Below are positions 1-5,875 of a DNA stretch of 6,398 bases, one piece after another. Source of the DNA: Bacillota bacterium (GTDB lineage: Bacteria > Bacillota > Clostridia > Lachnospirales > Anaerotignaceae). The translations under genes were made by a program, and so were the position numbers. The DNA lies in contig JAFYQL010000034.1 in assembly GCA_017547125.1 (NCBI GenBank), positions 1-6,398 on the forward strand. The letters are read 5' to 3'. The notes under the pieces were generated by a model, which was not told the DNA's origin, made no database searches, and saw only the letters and a list, made by a program, of their open reading frames with translations. Each line of letters starts with the position of its first letter. Within the stretch, counting starts at the first letter, position 1.

Positions 1-87
1 ATATCAGGCGACAGCGGAAGTGATTTTATCAAATCAATTATCGGTGAGCCTAAAGCAAAAAAGAGTAAAATGCGTCTAAGACGATAA
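1..87 (+). CDS. 3' end of an upstream gene, probably DUF512 (radical SAM/PDZ-like) protein
   Basis: Only the last 28 codons and the TAA stop (85-87) are visible, open in frame from base 1. The tail reads ISGDSGSDFIKSIIG and then a lysine/arginine-rich end (EPKAKKSKMRLRR). Proteins of the DUF512 family (radical-SAM-like, TIGR03279 type) often sit directly before der in Clostridia and often end in a short 'G-x-DFL-x-x-I-x-G' segment, which this resembles. The gene ends 22 bases before der with no terminator between, so the two are probably co-transcribed. That it is the end of a real gene is fairly sure. The family name rests on the short tail and on neighbourhood, so it is tentative. Confidence 0.5.
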   Translation: MSGDSGSDFIKSIIGEPKAKKSKMRLRR

Positions 88-109
88 AAAAATAGACGGA
101 GGAGAAAAA

Positions 110-1441
110 ATGGGAAAAGCAAAACCTATAGTTGCCGTTGTAGGCAGACCTAATGTTGGTAAATCAACACTTTTCAACAAACTTGCAGGCGAAAGAATTT
201 CTATTGTTCAGGACAAGCCTGGTGTTACAAGAGACAGAATTTATGCTGATGTTGACTGGCTTAAATACAAATTTACACTTATCGACACAGGCGGTATGGA
301 ACCTGGTGCAGAAGATATTATTTTAAGACAGATTATTGTTCAGGCACAGATTGCCATTGAAACAGCTGACGTTATCGTATTTGTTACAGACGTAAAACAG
401 GGCGTAACAGAAGACGATATGCAGGTTGCAAATATGCTTAGAAAGAGCAAAAAGCCTGTTGTACTTGCAGTAAACAAGGTTGACGAAATGAGAAGAGAAA
501 ACCTTGATGTTTACGAATTCTACGGTCTTGGCATGGGCGATCCTATTGCTATTTCTGCAGGTCAGATGCTTGGTCTTGGTGACCTTCTTGATGCAGTTAC
601 ATCACACTTTCCAGAAGGCAGTGATGAAATTGAGGAAGAAGATGTTATCAGAGTTGCTATCATTGGTAAGCCAAATGCAGGTAAGTCATCACTCGTAAAC
701 AACATTCTCGGCGAAGAAAGACTTATCGTTTCTGATATTCCGGGTACAACAAGAGATGCTATCGACACACCTATTGTTGTTGATGGTCAGAAATATGTAT
801 TTATCGATACTGCAGGTATCAGAAGAAAGAGCAAAATCAAAGAAGATATTGAAAAATTCAGTATTATCCGTGCAGTTGCAGCAGTAGAAAGATGTGACGT
901 TGCCGTACTTGTTATTGATGCAAATGAAGGCGTTACAGACCAGGATACAAAGGTTGCAGGTATTGCCCACGAAAGAGGCAAGGCAGCAATCATCGCTGTA
1001 AACAAATGGGACTCTATTGAAAAAGATGATAAGACAATGAACCAGTATCTTAAGGATATCGGCAATGAACTTTCATATATGCCTTATGCACCAAGAGTAT
1101 TTATCTCTGCAAAAACAGGCCAGAGAGTTAACAAGCTTATTGACACAATCAGAGTAGTAAACGAAAACCACGCAATGAGAGTAAGCACAGGTGTACTTAA
1201 CGATGTTCTTGTTGAAGCTATGGCTATGCAGCAGCCACCAAGTGATAAGGGTAAACAGCTCAGAATTTACTACATGACACAGGTAAGCATCAAACCACCT
1301 ACATTCGTTATTTTCGTTAACGACAAAGAACTTCTTCACTTCTCATACAAGAGATACCTTGAAAACCAGCTTAGAGAAGCATTTGGTTTTGCGGGAACAC
1401 CTATTCACTTCATAGTTCGCGAGAAAGGTGAGAAAGAATAA
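110..1441 (+). CDS. der: Ribosome biogenesis GTPase Der (EngA)
   Basis: Der is an essential double-GTPase that acts in the cytoplasm in maturation of the 50S ribosomal subunit. The 443-residue protein has the full family layout. GTPase domain 1 has G1 GRPNVGKST (12-20), PGVTRDR (37-43), DTGG (59-62) and NKVD (122-125). After an acidic linker (about 171-178), domain 2 has GKPNAGKSS (186-194), PGTTRDA (211-217), DTAG (233-236), NKWD (298-301) and SAKTG (333-337). A C-terminal KH-like RNA-binding domain follows (about 354-440). Length and motifs are normal. The ATG is preceded by GGAGGAG (98-104) at 5 bases. Leucine is mostly CTT and isoleucine mostly ATT/ATC, a more selective codon choice than in feoB, which fits high expression. 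The stop codon abuts the plsY start. The identification is essentially certain. Confidence 0.98.
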   Translation: MGKAKPIVAVVGRPNVGKSTLFNKLAGERISIVQDKPGVTRDRIYADVDWLKYKFTLIDTGGMEPGAEDIILRQIIVQAQIAIETADVIVFVTDVKQGVTEDDMQVANMLRKSKKPVVLAVNKVDEMRRENLDVYEFYGLGMGDPIAISAGQMLGLGDLLDAVTSHFPEGSDEIEEEDVIRVAIIGKPNAGKSSLVNNILGEERLIVSDIPGTTRDAIDTPIVVDGQKYVFIDTAGIRRKSKIKEDIEKFSIIRAVAAVERCDVAVLVIDANEGVTDQDTKVAGIAHERGKAAIIAVNKWDSIEKDDKTMNQYLKDIGNELSYMPYAPRVFISAKTGQRVNKLIDTIRVVNENHAMRVSTGVLNDVLVEAMAMQQPPSDKGKQLRIYYMTQVSIKPPTFVIFVNDKELLHFSYKRYLENQLREAFGFAGTPIHFIVREKGEKE

Positions 1442-2047
1442 ATGACTAAAATTATCTGTGTGATAATAGGATATTGTATGGGCTGCCTTCAGTCTGCATA
1501 TTTTGTGGGCAAAATGTGGAATGTGGACATAAGACAGCACGGCAGCGGAAACCTTGGCACAACAAATGCTTTAAGAGTACTTGGCAAAAAAGCAGGCATC
1601 ATCACTTTCTTATGTGACTGCCTTAAGTCTGTAATTGCATTTGTTATCTGCTACAATGTTTTCGGAAAGAGTCACCTTATGGGGTTATATGGATGTCTTG
1701 GCGCTATACTTGGCCACGATTTTCCTTTCTATCTTGGCTTTAAGGGAGGAAAGGGTATTGCCTCAACTATAGGCATGGGTTTTTGTATGGTAGCAACTAT
1801 CAGCCCTATCTACTGGCTTTCTGCAGTGACTGGTATCGGCGGCATCTTAATAAAGGGTTATGTTTCAATGGGTTCATTGATGTTTATAGTTATGCTTCCT
1901 GTGTTAAGTGCAGTTATTCATGCGGGTGCAGAAGTGGTTATTATAACAGCTTTTCTTGCGTCACTTGCTGTATATCAGCACAGAGCAAACATCAAAAGAA
2001 TAATTGCCGGAAATGAAAATACCCTTTTCAAGAAAAAAACTAAATAA
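1442..2047 (+). CDS. plsY: Acyl-phosphate:glycerol-3-phosphate acyltransferase PlsY
   Basis: PlsY is an integral membrane enzyme that moves an acyl group from acyl-phosphate (made by PlsX) to sn-glycerol-3-phosphate, giving 1-acyl-glycerol-3-phosphate, the first step of phospholipid synthesis in most bacteria. The 201-residue product shows the family's signature loops: motif 1 GSGNLGTTN (34-42) with R45, motif 2 GHDFPFYLGFKGGKG (91-105), and motif 3 around KGYVSMGS (138-145). The conserved HRxNIKR region (180-186) and a glutamate (E192) lie near a lysine-rich C-terminus. Hydrophobic segments at about 3-22, 52-72, 80-98, 106-135 and 144-178 fit the multi-pass fold. The ATG follows the der TAA with no spacer. 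The ribosome binding site AGGTGAG (1426-1432) lies inside der, so translation is probably coupled. gpsA, 15 bases downstream, supplies the substrate. Confidence 0.96.
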   Translation: MTKIICVIIGYCMGCLQSAYFVGKMWNVDIRQHGSGNLGTTNALRVLGKKAGIITFLCDCLKSVIAFVICYNVFGKSHLMGLYGCLGAILGHDFPFYLGFKGGKGIASTIGMGFCMVATISPIYWLSAVTGIGGILIKGYVSMGSLMFIVMLPVLSAVIHAGAEVVIITAFLASLAVYQHRANIKRIIAGNENTLFKKKTK

Positions 2048-2062
2048 TTTGGAGGGCTTAGT

Positions 2063-3064
2063 ATGAAAAAAGTATCTGTAATAGGCTCTGGAAGCTGGGG
2101 CACTGCCCTTGCTATAATGCTTGATAACTATGGCCACGATGTAACTATCTGGTGCAGAAGAGAATCTGCGGCTCAGGCCATAATTGATGACGGCGAAAAT
2201 AAGGAATATCTTCCGGGAATAGAAGTTAGAAAAAGTATAACTGTAACAACAGACATCGAAAAGGCGATTGGCGGCGCAGACATTATAATAAATGCCATTC
2301 CATCAAAAAGCATAAGATCAAGCATGGAAAAATTTGCACACCTTTTCAATGAAAACCAGGTTATAGTTAATGTTTCAAAAGGGCTTGAAGAAAGCACTCT
2401 TATGAGAATTTCACAGGTTATAAAAGACTGTGTGCCTCAGTGTGAAGTATGCACAATGGTAGGCCCTACACATGCTGAAGAGGTTGGCAAGGGCGTGCCT
2501 TCTGTATGCGTTATTGCCTGCGAAAACCTTGAAACAGCCAAAATGATTCAGGAAGAATTCAGCAACGCAACATTCCGTCTTTACACAAACGACGATATGA
2601 TTGGCACAGAAATGGGTGCCGCACTTAAAAACATAATTGCTCTTGCGGCTGGTATGAGCGACGGTCTTGGTTTTGGTGACAACACAAAGGCTGCACTTAT
2701 AACAAGAGGCCTTGCAGAGCTTTGCCGTCTTGGTATTGCTATGGGCGGTAAGCTTGAAACATTTATGGGTCTTTCAGGCGTAGGCGACCTTGTTGTTACC
2801 TGCACAAGTATGCACTCAAGAAACAGAAGAGCAGGCATACTTATGGGTCAGGGAAAAACACTTGCACAGACACTTGATGAAATCCATATGGTAGTTGAAG
2901 GTGCAAACACTGCGAAGGCTGCACGTCTTCTTGCTGAAAAATACAATGTTGATATGCCTATACTTGTGGCTATAAACAAAGTGCTTTATGAAGACAAAAA
3001 TGCAAGAGAAGCCGTAATGGAACTTATGGCAAGAGATGTAAAACCTGAAGCAAACTTTATTTAA
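2063..3064 (+). CDS. gpsA: NAD(P)-dependent glycerol-3-phosphate dehydrogenase GpsA
   Basis: GpsA is a cytoplasmic enzyme that reduces dihydroxyacetone phosphate to sn-glycerol-3-phosphate, the acyl acceptor for PlsY. The 333-residue length is typical. The N-terminal Rossmann fold starts with GSGSWGTALA (8-17). Further conserved elements are SKG (105-107), GPTHAEEV (134-141), the ALKNIIALAAGMSDGLG stretch (187-203) with the likely catalytic K189, the helical-domain motif SGVGDLVVTC (238-247), SRNRRAG (252-258), and VVEGANTAKA (277-286). A strong GGAGGG (2051-2056) lies 6 bases before the ATG, and the gap to plsY is only 15 bases. It is the last gene of the operon, and a hairpin terminator begins 4 bases after its stop. 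In many spore-formers spoIVA follows gpsA; here it does not. Confidence 0.98.
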   Translation: MKKVSVIGSGSWGTALAIMLDNYGHDVTIWCRRESAAQAIIDDGENKEYLPGIEVRKSITVTTDIEKAIGGADIIINAIPSKSIRSSMEKFAHLFNENQVIVNVSKGLEESTLMRISQVIKDCVPQCEVCTMVGPTHAEEVGKGVPSVCVIACENLETAKMIQEEFSNATFRLYTNDDMIGTEMGAALKNIIALAAGMSDGLGFGDNTKAALITRGLAELCRLGIAMGGKLETFMGLSGVGDLVVTCTSMHSRNRRAGILMGQGKTLAQTLDEIHMVVEGANTAKAARLLAEKYNVDMPILVAINKVLYEDKNAREAVMELMARDVKPEANFI

Positions 3065-3068
3065 AAAC

Positions 3069-3111
3069 AAAAAGACGAAAACTTATGTAAAATGAGTTTT
3101 CGTCTTTTTTT
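3069..3111. terminator. Bidirectional intrinsic terminator between gpsA and the PAP2 gene
   Basis: A perfect 15-bp stem pairs 3069-3083 (AAAAAGACGAAAACT) with 3095-3109, around an 11-base loop (3084-3094) that may close by two further pairs. On the plus strand the stem ends in seven Ts (3105-3111), terminating the der-plsY-gpsA operon. Read on the minus strand, the hairpin is followed by TTTTTGTTTTT, so it can also terminate the convergent PAP2 gene, whose stop codon (3110-3112) touches the hairpin. Seen directly in the sequence; the function is inferred. Confidence 0.9.
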
Positions 3112-3604
3112 ATAATATTATGAAATATACTATGTATCCTGCAGCAACGCTTATTATAATTCCCCACATAACATCTCTTATGTAATGCACACCTGTGATG
3201 ATACGGACAGCGCATACAATAAATGCAAAAACAGATGAAATAATTCCCAATGGAATACAGATATAGAATGCTGCCATGCTTATTATTGTTCCGCTTGCGG
3301 CGTGCCTGCTTGGGCAGCCGTTTCCTTTACTGTGAGGCGCGACACTTTCAAAATTCATATCCTCAAAAGGACGGGTGAAATTCAGTTTTTTCTGCAGTAT
3401 GCTGACAAATATGAAAACTGCAAGAGGTACTGCACCTACTGCAAAAACACGTGCATCAAGTTTAAGTGTAAGATATATAAGCATACCGAAAAAAATCACC
3501 ATACTTGGCTTTGATGAGTATTTTTCGGTAAGCTGAACGGCTTTTTTTAGTTTGTGCCTGCTATTTATGTATTCGGCAGTTTTTCTGTAAGTTTCTTTGT
3601 TCAT
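3110..3604 (-). CDS. PAP2-family membrane phosphatase (lipid or undecaprenyl-PP phosphatase type)
   Basis: A 164-residue membrane protein with the three-part PAP2/phosphatidate phosphatase signature: K72-x5-RP (R78 P79), CPSRH (97-101, the common PSRH variant of PSGH) and VRIITGVHYIRD (133-144), giving the expected catalytic H101, H140 and D144. Hydrophobic segments lie at about 34-48, 53-70, 104-117, 119-137 and 145-163, with a basic N-terminus in the cytoplasm. The frame is open 44 codons further upstream, but I chose the internal ATG (3604-3602) because AGGAG (3615-3611) sits 6 bases before it and a promoter lies just upstream. The family removes phosphate from lipid phosphates such as phosphatidate, phosphatidylglycerophosphate or undecaprenyl pyrophosphate. 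The substrate cannot be read from the sequence. The convergent neighbours plsY and gpsA make phosphatidate precursors, a suggestive but weak link. Confidence 0.88.
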   Translation of the reverse strand: MNKETYRKTAEYINSRHKLKKAVQLTEKYSSKPSMVIFFGMLIYLTLKLDARVFAVGAVPLAVFIFVSILQKKLNFTRPFEDMNFESVAPHSKGNGCPSRHAASGTIISMAAFYICIPLGIISSVFAFIVCAVRIITGVHYIRDVMWGIIISVAAGYIVYFIIL

Positions 3605-3615
3605 AAAAATCTCCT
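3605..3615 (-). promoter_or_regulatory. Ribosome binding site that fixes the PAP2 start
   Basis: On the minus strand AAGGAG (3616-3611) stands 6 bases before the ATG at 3604-3602. The alternative upstream start of the same frame (3736) would place the N-terminus across the promoter and into feoA, and would add 44 residues with no family similarity that I recognise. The internal start is therefore preferred. Confidence 0.85.
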
Positions 3616-3629
3616 TGTTTGGTAATAAG

Positions 3630-3657
3630 ATTTTATCATAATTTAAAATATTTTCAA
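3630..3657 (-). promoter_or_regulatory. Sigma-A type promoter of the PAP2 gene
   Basis: On the minus strand the -35 TTGAAA (3657-3652) and -10 TAAAAT (3635-3630) are 16 bases apart, and the -10 is extended by TG (TGA-TAAAAT). Transcription would start near 3623 with a leader of roughly 20 bases ahead of the ATG at 3604. The match to the vegetative consensus is good; activity is inferred. Confidence 0.65.
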
Positions 3658-3685
3658 CTGCAGTAACATAATAGGCAGACGGCAA

Positions 3686-3699
3686 TATATTGATATTAA
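3686..3699 (+). promoter_or_regulatory. Possible feoAB promoter -10 region
   Basis: The feoA gene needs a promoter in the 119-base divergent spacer. Candidate -10 elements are TGATATTAA (3691-3699, extended TGn form) and TATATT (3686-3691). No convincing -35 hexamer stands at 16-18 bases upstream of either, so the promoter is weak or depends on a regulator. The call is tentative and the exact element is not settled. Confidence 0.3.
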
Positions 3700-3723
3700 G
3701 CCTTAAACTATGGAGTTGACAAA

Positions 3724-3960
3724 ATGAATATATCATTAAGCGAAGCAGGGCTTAACGAAAGGTGCATTATAGAAAAAATTGATGCACCGATAGAAGAAAA
3801 ACTTCGTCTCTACGATTTTGGCTTTATGCCGGAAAGATTCGTGATGCCTATGTATGCTTCTTTTCTGAAGGGCATAAGAGCATATATGATTAAGGGAACA
3901 CTTATAGCATTGAGACAGGAATGCAGCGATAAAATAAGCGTGAGGCTCTGTGATGAGTGA
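3724..3960 (+). CDS. feoA: Ferrous iron transport accessory protein FeoA
   Basis: This is a 78-residue protein of the FeoA family, a small SH3-like cytoplasmic partner of the FeoB permease thought to modulate its activity. Visible family features are the short beta-rich layout and the central segment with L-x-x-x-G-F-M-P (LRLYDFGFMPE, about 27-37), followed by KGIRAYMIKGTLIALRQ (about 49-65), where classical FeoA proteins have the 'G.PiAIR' turn and the last strands. GGAG (3712-3715) lies 8 bases before the ATG. Its end overlaps the start of feoB, so the two are translated from one message. Divergence from the PAP2 gene gives it its own promoter. The role is assigned from family and from adjacency to feoB. 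Confidence 0.88.
   Translation: MNISLSEAGLNERCIIEKIDAPIEEKLRLYDFGFMPERFVMPMYASFLKGIRAYMIKGTLIALRQECSDKISVRLCDE
3941..3955 (+). promoter_or_regulatory. Ribosome binding site and overlapping start of feoB inside feoA
   Basis: TGAGG (3941-3945) lies within the last codons of feoA. GTG (3950-3952) and ATG (3953-3955) are adjacent in-frame starts. The ATG is 7 bases from the site against 4 for the GTG, so the ATG is favoured. The feoA stop (3958-3960) falls just inside feoB, an arrangement that allows terminating ribosomes to restart on feoB. Confidence 0.7.
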
Positions 3961-5785
3961 CTTTGTTGTGGCACTTGCAGGAAATCCTAATGTGGGTAAA
4001 AGCACTCTTTTTAACGCTCTGACGGGCCTTAAACAACATACTGGCAACTGGTCAGGAAAAACAGTTGAGTGTGCTGAGGGTAAGTTTGAATTTTGCGGAA
4101 AAAACTTCAGGGTAGTGGATTTGCCCGGGATATATTCATTCTATAGCGACAGTGCCGAAGAAAAGGCTGCAAAGGAATATATACTGAGCCAAAGGGCTGA
4201 TATGGTCATTGTTGTGGCCGATGCATCCTGCCTTGAAAGAAACCTTAATTTATGTTTGCAGGCCATGGATATGTTTGATGATGTGGTTTTATGCCTTAAC
4301 TTTATGGATGAGGCACAAAAGCACGGCATTGGCATTGATGAAAAAAGACTTTCGGATATTCTGGGAATACCTGTTATATGCACAAGTGCGCGCCAGGGCG
4401 AAGGTGTGGATAAAGTGCGGGAGGCTGCCTTTGATATTTCTGAAAATGATTTAAGTATAAATCCTTTCAAGGCAGAGATTATGCATAAAGGCGAAGAAGA
4501 ACGAAGTCTGGGCTATATGCATCTTTCGGAAGAAATTTGCCGAAGTGTATGCGTTAAAAATAACAAAGGATTTGAGTTTCAGAAAAAGATTGACAGTATT
4601 ATACTTTCGCCAAAGCTTGGCATACCTGTAATTATATTGTTTCTTACGATACTGTTTTTTATAACGGCAAAGCTTGCAAATTATCCGTCGCAGTTTCTTG
4701 GTTTTGTTTTTTCTTTGGCCGGAGTAAAGCTTTCGAGTATTCTTGATGTCCTTAAGGTGTCGTCCGCAGTAAAATCTCTTGTGCTTGACGGGATATATGG
4801 TACAACGTCATTTGTGGTGTCGGTTATGCTGCCGCCTATGGCAGTGTTTTTTCCGCTTTTTACTTTTCTGGAAGAGTGCGGATTTCTACCGAGGATAGCA
4901 TTTTCACTTGACGGCGTTTTCAAAAAAGTAAATGCTAACGGAAAGCAGGCTATAACAAGCATGATGGCACTGGGGTGCAATGCCGCCGCCATAACAAACT
5001 GCAGAATAATAGGCACAAAAAGGGAAAGGTTTATTGCCGTACTTACAAATAATTTTATTCCATGCAATGGCAGATTTCCGCTGATTATAGTATTGTCGTC
5101 GGTGTTTATAGCAGATGGAAAAGGTTTTCTTACGGCACTTGCGGTTGTAGGGTTTCTGGTGCTTTCGGTGTGCATAATGATCCTGACAAGTCTTTTTCTT
5201 TCCAAAACATTTCTTAAGGGAGAGGTGTCGTCCTTTGTTCTTGAACTTCCGCCCTACAGAAGACCTCAGATAAAAAAGATAGTTGTCCGCAGTATTCTTG
5301 ACAGAACAGTTTTTGTTATGGGCAGATCTATAACTGCTGCAATGCCTGCAGGGGCGTTGATATGGTTTTTGCAGAATATATCAGCTGACGGAACTCCGCT
5401 TATGCTGCACATAGCACATTTTTTTGATGCACCGGCAAGGATAATGGGGCTTGACGGAATAATACTGGCATCGTTTTTTATAGGATTTCCTGCAAATGAA
5501 ACTGTGCTTCCTGTTATTTTCATGTGTATGGGCGGTATGAATAATGTGGGAGAAATAGCCGATATGGGCGCCTTTGCAGCTGTGCTTGCACAAAATGGAT
5601 GGACACACATTACGGCAGTATGCACCATACTTTTTTCTATATGTCATTTTCCTTGTGCAACGGCACTTGCAACCATAAAAAAAGAAACAAGAAGTTTTAT
5701 ATATACCGCTTTTGCGTTTTTTATGCCTGTTGCAGTTGGGTTTATGCTTTGCACCATAGCAAATTTTATTCTTAATTTATTCTGA
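3953..5785 (+). CDS. feoB: Ferrous iron transport permease FeoB, compact divergent type
   Basis: FeoB is the membrane permease for Fe2+, with an N-terminal G-protein domain. Taking the ATG at 3953, the product has 610 residues. The G domain shows GNPNVGKST (10-18), the switch GNWSGKTVE (31-39), DLPG (56-59), NFMD (116-119) and TSARQGEG (144-151). The membrane part (from about 222) carries GATE-type features: CGFLPRIAF (309-317), GCNAAAI (341-347), IPCNGRFPL (369-377), ELPPYRRP (431-438), GFPANE (511-516) and FPCATALATIKKE (566-578). ATG 3953 is preferred over GTG 3950 because TGAGG (3941-3945) is 7 bases away. The gene overlaps feoA by 8 bases, so translational coupling is likely. It is shorter than the E. 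coli protein (about 770) and several membrane motifs differ from the classical consensus, so the metal may not be Fe2+. No feoC follows. Confidence 0.93.
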   Translation: MSDFVVALAGNPNVGKSTLFNALTGLKQHTGNWSGKTVECAEGKFEFCGKNFRVVDLPGIYSFYSDSAEEKAAKEYILSQRADMVIVVADASCLERNLNLCLQAMDMFDDVVLCLNFMDEAQKHGIGIDEKRLSDILGIPVICTSARQGEGVDKVREAAFDISENDLSINPFKAEIMHKGEEERSLGYMHLSEEICRSVCVKNNKGFEFQKKIDSIILSPKLGIPVIILFLTILFFITAKLANYPSQFLGFVFSLAGVKLSSILDVLKVSSAVKSLVLDGIYGTTSFVVSVMLPPMAVFFPLFTFLEECGFLPRIAFSLDGVFKKVNANGKQAITSMMALGCNAAAITNCRIIGTKRERFIAVLTNNFIPCNGRFPLIIVLSSVFIADGKGFLTALAVVGFLVLSVCIMILTSLFLSKTFLKGEVSSFVLELPPYRRPQIKKIVVRSILDRTVFVMGRSITAAMPAGALIWFLQNISADGTPLMLHIAHFFDAPARIMGLDGIILASFFIGFPANETVLPVIFMCMGGMNNVGEIADMGAFAAVLAQNGWTHITAVCTILFSICHFPCATALATIKKETRSFIYTAFAFFMPVAVGFMLCTIANFILNLF

Positions 5786-5789
5786 CGTG

Positions 5790-5828
5790 AAAGCCGCTTA
5801 AACTTTATGTTTAAAGACGGCTTTTTTT
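5790..5828 (+). terminator. Intrinsic terminator of the feoAB operon
   Basis: The outer stem AAAGCCG (5790-5796) pairs with CGGCTTT (5818-5824). The inner stem TTAAAC (5798-5803) pairs with GTTTAA (5809-5814) around the loop TTTAT, with bulged A5815 and A5817. A run of seven Ts (5822-5828) follows. It begins 4 bases after the feoB stop, so it ends the operon and insulates the next gene. Confidence 0.88.
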
Positions 5829-5841
5829 GTAGTAAAATATA

Positions 5842-5847
5842 TATAAT
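5842..5847 (+). promoter_or_regulatory. Possible -10 box of the promoter for the activation-domain gene
   Basis: A perfect TATAAT stands 13 bases after the feoAB terminator T-tract and 28 bases before the start codon at 5876. The -35 position at 17 bases spacing falls in the terminator stem (GGCTTT, 5819-5824) and is a poor match. A separate promoter is expected after the terminator, but AT-richness makes a chance TATAAT plausible. Confidence 0.4.
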
Positions 5848-5875
5848 TATATCTGTTAATTGAGCGGTGAAATGT

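Noticed and set aside
689..970. Minus-strand frames within der
   Set aside because: They are shadows of the second GTPase domain, with no ribosome binding site and no recognisable domain.
3302..3514. 70-codon plus-strand frame opposite the PAP2 gene
   Set aside because: It lies antisense within the motif-bearing PAP2 coding region, has no ribosome binding site and shows no recognisable domain.
3605..3723. Fur or DtxR box, or a metal riboswitch, ahead of feoA
   Set aside because: No sequence matches the classical Fur or DtxR consensus well, and the leader is too short for a known riboswitch.
3605..3736. 44-codon N-terminal extension of the PAP2 protein
   Set aside because: The internal ATG has an excellent ribosome binding site, and a promoter lies within the would-be extension. 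The extension also overlaps the feoA start.
4681..5205. 174-codon minus-strand frame inside feoB
   Set aside because: It is wholly covered by conserved FeoB membrane motifs on the other strand, with no start signal or domain of its own.
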